64,000 nucleotides of DNA from CAIJNA01 sp964516815 (GTDB taxonomy: Bacteria > Campylobacterota > Campylobacteria > Campylobacterales > Arcobacteraceae), in the NCBI GenBank assembly GCA_964516815.1, contig CAZEXK010000002.1, positions 42,185-106,184 of the forward strand, given 5' to 3'. Both the position numbers and the translations under genes were made by a program. Position 1 is the stretch's first letter, and the number at the start of each line of letters is the position of its first letter. This document shows, one piece after another, positions 55,388 to 64,000 of this stretch. Under the pieces are notes generated by a model. The model searched no databases, had not been told where the DNA came from, and worked only from the letters and a program-made list of their open reading frames with translations.

Positions 55388-58300
55388 ATGAAAAAAATCA
55401 TAGTTATTAATGAAAATGGGGAATCTGTAGAATTAAATATCAACCAAATTGATGAAATTAAACCTGGTCAAGATATTACACTTGGTGGCAAAAAAATAAG
55501 TTTAAAAGAATTAAAAATACTAGCAGCTGAAGAAAAAAATGAACCTATGTCAAAAAGAATGAAGTCAAAAGATATGACGGCAATACTAAATGATGGTGAA
55601 GAAAATGATGAAGTAAGTATGTTAGATGTAAATGGATCTGAAGTATTATTTATAGGTGAAAATGATGAAACTGCTTCAGGTGATGATTTACTTGAAGAGG
55701 AAATAGTTTTTGATGCACTAAGCAACCAATTAAATAATAATAATAATGATAATTTAAGTGCAGGTGAGGGAAGAGAAAGTTATAATATTAGTAATGCTAC
55801 AACAACAGCCAATACAAGAGCTACAACAACAGCAACAACTATCGGTACAGGTACTAGTACTGATACTGGTACAAATAGTCCTACTGTAAAAGGAGCAAAT
55901 TCAGGTGGTGATAACACACCAACGGTATCAATTTCACTGCCAGATTCTGCAAAAGTAGGTGATACTATTACAATCTATGCAAACGGTGTAGCCTCAGGAA
56001 CAAGCACAATTACTCAAAAAGATATTGATAATGGAGAAGTTGAAGTTACTAGTAATGAATTAAAAGACGGAAATTATGATATATCTGCAACTATGACAGA
56101 TGCAGCTAGTAATGAATCTGCAAAGTCACCTGTTAAAACAATAGTAATAGATACAACACCACCTGCATCACCAACTGTAGATGAAGAGTCATTAACTACT
56201 AATGATAAAACACCAACTATAAGTGGTAAAGGAGATCCTTTTAGTATAGTAAAAATTACATATGAAGATGCTCAAGGTAACGAAGTTACAGATAGTGTAG
56301 CAGTAGATTCAGATGGTAATTATAAAATTACACTTAGCGAAGAATTACCAGAAAAAGAAGTGGATATTGAAATAGTTGCTGTAGATCAATATGGAAATAT
56401 TTCAGATCCAACAAAAGCAAAAATTACTGTTGATGTAACTGAACCTATTGACCCAACAATAGATGAATTAAATACAAATGATGTAACACCTACAATAACG
56501 GGAACAGGTGAACCTGGTTCTGTAGTTACTATAACTGATCCAGCTGGTCACTTATATACAGCTACAGTAGATGAAGAGGGTAATTATGAAGTAGAGGTTA
56601 CTGAACCTTTACCAGAAGGAGAAGTTGAAATTACTGTAGTTAGTACAGATGCTGCTGGAAATACTTCTAATCCAGTAAAAGAAACAATTACTGTGGATAC
56701 TAAAGCACCTGATGCTCCTGAGGTTGTTGAACTTACTACTAATGATACAACACCAATTGTATCAGGAAAAGGAGAACCTGGAACTATAATTACTATAACT
56801 TACTTAGATAAAGATGGTAAAGAACAATCAAATACTGCAACTGTTTCAGAAAATGGTACTTATAAGGTTCAATTAACTGAACCTTTAGCTGAAGATAACA
56901 CTGATAAATCAAATATACCTTTTACAGCAACTGCTACTGATGCTGCTGGAAATGTTTCAGATGAAGTTGAAGGTAAAATAAACGTAGATCAAGATGCACT
57001 TCCAGTACCAACGATTGATGATAATGTAGATACAAATGATGCAACACCAAAAATAACAGGAACAGGTGAACCAGAATCTGTAGTTCAACTTACATACAAA
57101 GATAAAGATGGTAATGAAGTAACACAAACTGCAACAGTTGATGAAGATGGTAATTACGAAATTGAAATTACTGAAGAATTAGCAGAAGGAGAAGTTGAAC
57201 TATCTGTAGTTACTATTGATGAAAATGGTAATGAATCAAGTCCAGTTAATGGTAAGGTTGTTATTGATTTAACAGCACCTATTGACCCAACAATTAATAC
57301 ATTAGAAGATACAGATGACACAACACCAACAGTAAGTGGAACAGGTGAAGCTGGTTCATTAATTACTATAACATATTTAGATGAAAATGGTGATGAAAAA
57401 ACTAATAGTGTAACAGTAGATCCTGATGGTAAATATGAAGTTGAACTTTCTCATCCTTTAGGCGATGGAGAAACTACACTTAGCGCAACAGCAAGTGATG
57501 AAGCTGGAAATGTTTCAAATCCTGTAACTGCAACTGTTGATGTTGATGCTGTTACACCTAATGAAGCTCCAACACATTTAACTGTACATGATGATGATAA
57601 TACTATTATTAAAGATGGAGATACAACAATTGATCAAACACCTACAATTACAGTATCTTTACCAGATGGTGCTCAAGAAGGTGATAAATTAAAACTATAT
57701 ATTAAAGATGCTAATGGAAATCCTGTAGAAGTTGGTGAATATATATTAACTGCTGATGATATTCAAGCACAATTAGCAAGTGTAGAGCCAAAACATAACT
57801 TATTAGATAGCACAACTTATGAATTCACAGTGAATGTTGAAGATAAATTTGGAAATAAATCAAATCATTCTGATCCAATTGAAGTTACTATTGATACATC
57901 TTTTGATAAAGATGAAGATACTACTGCGCCTGAAACACCTGAAGCTATTGCACTTAAGGACGATGATAAAAATACAATAGATGAATATACAAATGATGAA
58001 ACTCCTACAGTATATGTAACATTATCAAGTGAACCAAAGCCAGAAGTAGGGGATGTAATTACAATATACTCTGCTAATGAGCCAGTTGGAACATATACAT
58101 TGACAGAGGATGATGTATTAGAAGATCCAATTGTTGTAGTTATCGATACTGATGTATTATCTGAGGGTACACATGCACTTACTGCTACTACTACAGATAA
58201 GGCTGGAAATGAATCAGAAAAAACTGATCCTAGAATTATAACAATAGATAATATTGCACCTGATGCACCTACTGTTGATGAATTAACTACTAATGATAAT

Positions 58301-61300
58301 ACACCAATAATAACAGGTAAAGGTGAACCAGGAGCTACAATTACTGTAGCATATACAGATGCACAAGGAAATGAACAAACAGATACAGCAACAGTTGATG
58401 AAGATGGTACATATGCTGTACAAATTACTTCAGTAATGGATGAAGGAGAAGTAAATATTGTTGTTACTGCTACAGATCCTGCTGGAAATGAATCACCACA
58501 AATTAACGGAAAAGTTAATATTGATTCAATAGCACCAGATGCACCTATTGTTGATGAACTAAATACAGCTGATAATACCCCAGTAATAAAAGGTAAAGGT
58601 GAAGCAGGAGATACAATTGAAGTAACATATGTAGGTGAAGATGGTAAAACTCATAGTGACTCTGCAATAGTTGATGAAGATGGTAACTTTGAAGTTCAAA
58701 TTACTTCTGAAATGCCAGAAGGAAATGAAGTGCCAATTAGTGTTACTGCTACAGATCCTGCTGGAAATGAATCAGTTGCAACACCTGCAAAAATTACTAT
58801 TGATTTAACTGCGCCTGATTCACCTGAAATTACTGCAATGAGCGGAAATACTGATAATACTGATGATAGTGATGAAAAAGTTACAGATACTACTCCAACA
58901 ATAAGTGGTACAGGTAATGAAGATGATATAATCTCTGTAACATATACTGGTATTGACGGAAAAATACATACAGATACTGCCACTGTTGATTCAGATGGTA
59001 AATATACAGTTGAACTTACGAGTGTATTACCTCAAGATGTATCAGAACTTAGTGTAACTGCTACAGATTTAGCTGGAAATGTATCTGAACCAACATTAAA
59101 AAATATTGATGTAGATACAGTGATACCTGACGCTGCACCTACACATTTGAGTGCTCATGATGATGATAATGATGTTATTAATGATGGAGATACAACAGCT
59201 GATACAACACCAACAATTACTGTTTCTTTACCTTTAGGTGCACAAGCTGGTGATACATTAAACTTATATGTTAATGATGCTGATGGTAATTCTCAAAAAG
59301 TTGGTGAATATACATTAACTGATGAAGATATTACAGCACAAGTTGCAAGTGTTGAACCTAGTCCTGCATTAGAAAATAATAATACTTATGATTTTGTTGT
59401 GAGTGTAGAAGATGAATTTGGAAATGAATCAGATAAATCTGATACAATTGAAGTAAAAGTTGATACGTCATTTGACAAAGATCCTGATACAACTGCACCA
59501 GAAGTTCCTGAAAGTGTTGTTCTAAAAGATGATGATAATAATACAATCAATGATTATACAGATGATAATACTCCAACAGCAATTATTACTTTGGCTAATG
59601 ATTCTACTATGGATAATAAACCAAAAGCAGGAGATATTATTACAATATATTCTGCAAATGAGCCAGTTGGAACATATACATTAACTTCACAAGATATAAC
59701 ACAGAATCCTATTGTTGTATCTATAGATGCTAGTACATTAGATGAAGGTGAACATGCTTTAACTGCTACATCTACGGATGCAGCTGGAAATGAATCAGCT
59801 AAAACTGAACCAAAAATTGTAATAATAGATGCAAGTCCTTCAGGTGCACCAGAAGTTGATGAATTAACTACAAATGATACAACACCGGATATAACTGGTA
59901 AAGGTGAACCAGGAGATACAATTACAGTATCATATAATGATAAAGATGGAAAACCTCAAATTGCTACTGCAACAGTTGGTGAAGATGGAAAATTTACAGT
60001 TCAAATTGTTGAACCAATGGCTGAAAATAAAGAAACAGCAATTGAAGTTACTGGCACAGATGAAGCTGGAAATGTTTCACCTATAACACAAGCAAGTGTT
60101 ACAGTAGATACTGATGCACCTGATGCACCTAATGTTACTAAAATTGGAGGAAATGATGATGATTCAGATGAAACTGATAATATTGTATCTGATTCTACTC
60201 CTACAATTAGTGGAACAGGGGATGCGGGAGATATAATTACAGTATCTTATACTGATAATGAAGGAAATGAACAAATAGCTACTACTACAGTTGATATTGA
60301 CGGTAATTTTGTAGTTGAACTTTTAAATGCATTACCAGAAGCAACGTCAGAAGTTAGTATAACTGCTACAGATGAAGCTGGAAATGAATCTGCAGCTAAA
60401 GTTCAAGAGATTGTTGTAGATACAATAGCACCAAATAGTGCTTCAGTAGTAACAATTGATGGTAATACAGATACTGGGGAAGATAAAACTGATAACATAG
60501 TAACAGATTCTACTCCTACAATAGCTGGTAAAGGTGATGCTGGAGATGTTGTTAAAGTTACATATGTTGCTGAAGATGGAAATACGTACATAGATTCAGT
60601 TATAGTTGATGAAAATGGTGATTATGAACTTCTTCTTGGCAATGTCTTACCAGAAGGTGATACACCAATTAGTATTATTACAGTTGATACTGCAGGAAAT
60701 GAAGCGCCAGCAATTGACTTAACTATTACAGTTGATACAACAGCACCAGATGCACCAACAGTTGATGCCTTAAGTNNNNNNNNNNNNNNNNNNNNNNNNN
60801 NNNNNNNNNNNNNNNNNNNNNNNNNNNNNNNNNNNNNNNNNNNNNNNNNNNNNNNNNNNNNNNNNNNNNNNNNNNGAAGCTGGAAATGAATCAGACGCAA
60901 CGACAGAACCTATTACAGTTGATACAACAGTACCAGATACAGCAGATGCTCCAACATTAAAAAGTATTGATGGAACTGATGTTGATGAAGATACTACAAC
61001 TAGTAATACTAATCCTGTGTTAGTTGGTACTGCAAATGGAGCTAGTACTGTTAGCGTTGAATACAGAGCTGATGATGGAAAAACATATACAGATAGTGTT
61101 GCAGTTTCTGAAGACGGAACTTATTCACTTGAATTATCACATCCTTTAAATGATGAAGAAACAAATATTAAGATTACATCTCAAGATGCTAATGGTAATT
61201 CTTCTGATGCGTTATTTACTGAAGTTACTGTTGATATTACTGCTCCTGGTAAACCTACTCTTGATACTATGATAAGTAATAATGAAGGTATAGATGAAGG

Positions 61301-64000
61301 TAGTAATTCTAATAAAGATAATAATCATGTAAAAGATGATAAACCTACATTAAATGGAACAGCTTCTGAAGGAAGTTCTACGGTTACTATTGCTTACACT
61401 GGAAAAGATGGTCTAAAATATGAACAAACAGTTGATGTTGCTGATGATGGAACTTATTCTATTACTTTAGACAATGCTTTAAGAGAAGGAGAAACTGCTG
61501 TAGTTATGACATCTTCAGATGCTTTTGGAAATGTTTCTAATGAGCTTGTTTCTGTTGTGAATGTTAGATTGATGCAAGGAATTGTTTCAAGTAAGAATGG
61601 TGATATTTCAGTTTTTGCAGTAGCAAGTGAAGATGCTACTCAAAGCCCTTATTCAAACACTAGATTTGTATCAGATACACAACCAAATATTAATGGTAAA
61701 GCAGTAGGTGCTGATGTTAGTTCTACTAACCATGAAGGTAAAGAAGTTCAAATCTCATATACAGATAAAGATAATATTGAGCGTACTGAAATTACAACAA
61801 TGAATGAAGATGGTACATATTCTCTAGATTTAGGATATGAATTACCTGAGGGAGATAATGTTATTACAGTTACTGCTCTTAATGGTGAAGGGACTGAGGA
61901 TGATGAAGTAAATGAATTAACTCTTACAGTTGACACTACTACACCAGATGCTCCTACGGTTGGATCAATAAATACTGATGTTGTGACTTATGTAAGAGAG
62001 ACAGAAGGAACTGATATCGTTGAATTAGTACAAAGTGATGCTAAAACTGAAGTTAATGTATTGTTATCTAGTGATGCATTGCCAGGTGATATTATTACAT
62101 TGTATGTAGATGGTATTGAAGTAGGAACTGCTAGAGTTACTGCTGAATCACTTGTAAAATCTCCACCTAGTGTTGACATTTTAATCGATGATATGACAGA
62201 AGGAACACATAAATTGACTACAACAAGTACAGATAGTGCTGGAAATGTATCAGATAAATCTGATGAATCTTCTGTTACGATTACTGACAGTATTGTTGAA
62301 ACTACAAGTTCAGTAGATGATAATGATGCTACACCTACATTAACAGGAACTGCACAAGCAAATAGTACTGTGAGTGTTACATACAAAGTTGGTATTAACA
62401 CTTATACTGAAACTACTAAAACAGATGAAAATGGAAATTATTCAATTGAATTATCTAATCCAATGTATGATGGTGCAAACAATATAAAAATTAACTGTGT
62501 AAATGATAATGGAACTGTTTCTGAAACAGTTGAAACTAATATTGATGTTGATACGGGAGAAAGTATAAGTTCTCCAACTTTAATTGGTCTTGCAGATTCT
62601 AGTCTTGATCAAACTAAAGGTGAAGACATAACTAATTCTTACGTTGCTGATACAACTCCATCACTTATGGGAATAGCACAAGCTGATAGTATAGTTAGTA
62701 TTACATATACAGCCAAAGATGGAGAAACATATACTGAAACTACTACAGCTAATGGAGATGGTGCTTATATGATTTCACTAAGTAATGAACTAGGTGAGCA
62801 TAAAACTAATGTTAGTATTACATCTACAAAAGATGGTGAAACTTCAAAAGCTACAATAGCTACAATTACTGTTGATACAAAAGCTCCTGCTACTCCTACT
62901 GTAATGACAGTAGAAGAAAACTTTAGTGCTAAAGATAATTATACAGGTGCACAACTTAGCAATGAATATATAGCAGATTCAACTCCGACATTTACAGGAG
63001 AAGGTGAACCTGGTACTACAATTAGTATTGAATACGTAGGAAATGATAATGTAACATATACTGATACAGCTATAGTTGATGAAAATGGTAAGTATAGTAT
63101 AGTAATATCACATGCCTTAGCAGATGATACGATTTCTGAAAATCAAAATGTTGAGTTAAATATTTATTCTACAGATCAAGCTGGAAATAAATCTGAAATA
63201 TTAACTAAAAATATGATTGTTCAAAGTGCAATTGCTAGTTCTAATGCATCTTCTGATTCTTCTGAGAATAATAAAAGTACAAATAATGATAGAAGTGTAA
63301 AAACTGAGGAAAGAAGTACAAATAATGAAAGAAGTGCAAAAACTGATGATAGAAGTGCAAAAACTGATGAAGGTAATGATGATAGTTCTTCAAGTGAAGA
63401 AGAAACAGAAGTTATAAGTACAAATAGTTACAATCCTACTATAACAGGAACAATAGCAACTGCGCTATCTGTTATGATAACATATTCAGCTGCTGATGGA
63501 AAAATATACTCTCAATCAGTTGATGTAGATGAAAATGGAAATTATTCAATTACATTAAATGAAAAATTACCTGATGGAGATACTAGTATTGATATTAGTT
63601 ATAAAGATGATTCTGGTACTAGTAAACATTATGAAAGTAAAACTATAACTGTAGATGTAGCTGCACCAGATAAACCAACAGTAGATCCTCTTGGAAGTTT
63701 AGCTGAAGGAAGTACTGTTACTTTAACAGGTACTGCTGAAGCTGGAAGTACATTGAGTGTATCTTATGATGGTAATGTTGAGACAACAACAGTTAATGAA
63801 GATGGTACTTATAGTATTACATTAAAAGAAACATTGTCATATAGTACTACATTCACAATTACAGCAACAGATGATGCTGGAAATGTATCTGAGGCATTAT
63901 TAGTATCAGCTACTGTTAATGAAGATATTGTACTTCTAGATGTACCTATCACTGATTTTGATATTTCAAATGATACAGGTGATGACACTGACTTTATTAC
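55388..64000 (+). CDS. Giant Ig-repeat biofilm adhesin (LapA/Bap-like), 3' end outside window
   Basis: The ATG at 55388 has AAGGA seven bases upstream; the earlier in-frame start lies in the promoter region. About 1796 residues precede the N gap and about 1041 follow it, in a frame that continues to the window edge without a stop. An N-terminal cytoplasm-like segment without signal peptide, rich in Asp, Glu and Asn (1-130), is followed by a Thr-rich linker (about 130-175). Then come more than twenty acidic Ig-like repeats of 85-110 residues, many ending AGN(E/V)S plus a VDTxAPDAP linker. Such proteins leave by type I secretion through a C-terminal signal, not seen here. Repeats carry Asp-rich loops likely to bind calcium. 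Partners: exporter, LapG and LapD upstream. Confidence 0.92.
57566..60775 (+). repeat. Higher-order repeat inside the adhesin (about 1.57 kb unit)
   Basis: The module starting APTHLTVHDDDN at about 57566 recurs as APTHLSAHDDDN at about 59135, a period close to 1569 bp (523 residues). In both copies the order is an APTHL domain, a TAPExPE domain containing ITIYSANEPVGTYTLT, then VDELTTND-type short domains and a domain starting with a Gly-Asn-Asp-rich loop. The second copy appears to run into the N gap. This reads as a duplicated block of five modules. Confidence 0.7.
60776..60875. other. Assembly gap (100 N) in the adhesin repeats
   Basis: Exactly 100 N, starting and ending at codon boundaries (VDALS before, EAGNES after). 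The true length must be a multiple of 3 for the frame to continue. Both sides are repeat modules of the same family, so repeat collapse during assembly is the likely cause and the real protein may be longer. Confidence 0.95.
63288..63371 (+). repeat. Minisatellite of 7-residue units in the adhesin
   Basis: The 21-base unit GATAGAAGTGCAAAAACTGAT (with an 18-base variant) is repeated about four times. It encodes DRSVKTE, ERSTNN, ERSAKTD, DRSAKTD, a basic Ser/Arg-rich linker in an otherwise acidic Ig array, flanked by Ser/Asp/Glu-rich sequence. Confidence 0.75.

Noticed and set aside
58696..62401. Open minus-strand frames opposite the adhesin
   Set aside because: Repetitive coding sequence rich in GAT/ACA codons yields long antisense frames by composition; the products are Ser/Val-rich without motifs.
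55900..64000. Repeats considered as a CRISPR array or tandem satellite DNA
   Set aside because: Repeat length, continuous reading frame and Ig-like pattern show that they are protein modules.

Overview
The window is a dense, very AT-rich (roughly one quarter G+C by eye) bacterial chromosome segment. The gene set points to Campylobacterota, most likely an Arcobacter-like member. Supporting genes are a divergent aroQ next to an aminofutalosine-deaminase-type amidohydrolase, MqnD of the futalosine menaquinone route, BioV, RNase Y, a ComEC without its metallo-lactamase domain, and a Lap-type biofilm adhesin locus. Genes are tightly packed with many 1-20 bp overlaps, TTG and GTG starts are common, and promoters look like extended -10 boxes without clear -35 elements. 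There are two runs of exactly 100 N (28902-29001 and 60776-60875), which look like scaffold gaps; each falls inside a gene.

Region 1 (1-6.4 kb): amidohydrolase (minus, cut by the window edge), aroQ and rdgB (plus), then a minus-strand block with a broken DJ-1/PfpI-like gene, a SocA/DUF4065-like protein, a small membrane protein, murB, comEC, ftsY and a TlpA-like lipoprotein. Region 2 (6.4-16.6 kb): 5-formyl-THF cyclo-ligase, rny, rsmD, thrC, a convergent LysR regulator, a UvrD-family helicase, truB, ispE, smpB and an isolated LapG-like cysteine protease. Region 3 (16.6-27.2 kb): murA, pepD, aroB, an MscS channel, a SafE/DsbD-like membrane protein, mqnD, two small unknown genes, purU, trmL and pepA. 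Region 4 (27.3-45.3 kb): mtaB, an FtsH-like ATPase whose zinc-protease motif is destroyed, bioV, guaA, a possible PD-(D/E)XK-like protein, hemD, a 6S-like RNA, purD, an RDD protein, lptD, pnp, cheA, an M3 peptidase and two small unknown genes.

Region 5 (45.4-64 kb) is the most distinctive part: a self-contained large-adhesin system. A minus-strand type I secretion operon (TolC-OmpA fusion, LapB-type ABC exporter, HlyD/LapC adaptor) is divergent from a plus-strand row. That row holds an OmpR-type response regulator with Glu at the phospho-acceptor site, LapG (periplasmic protease), LapD (degenerate GGDEF-EAL c-di-GMP receptor), an orphan amino-acid-type substrate-binding protein and a giant Ig-repeat adhesin that runs off the window. 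By analogy with the Pseudomonas Lap system, the exporter would place the adhesin on the surface. LapD would hold LapG inactive at high c-di-GMP, and LapG would cut the adhesin loose at low c-di-GMP. The regulator and the solute-binding protein are extra parts whose roles are unknown.

There are no tRNA or rRNA genes, insertion sequences, integrases or CRISPR arrays that I can see. Apart from short intergenic spacers (the longest gene-free one is about 235 bp and holds the 6S-like RNA), the window is fully occupied by genes.
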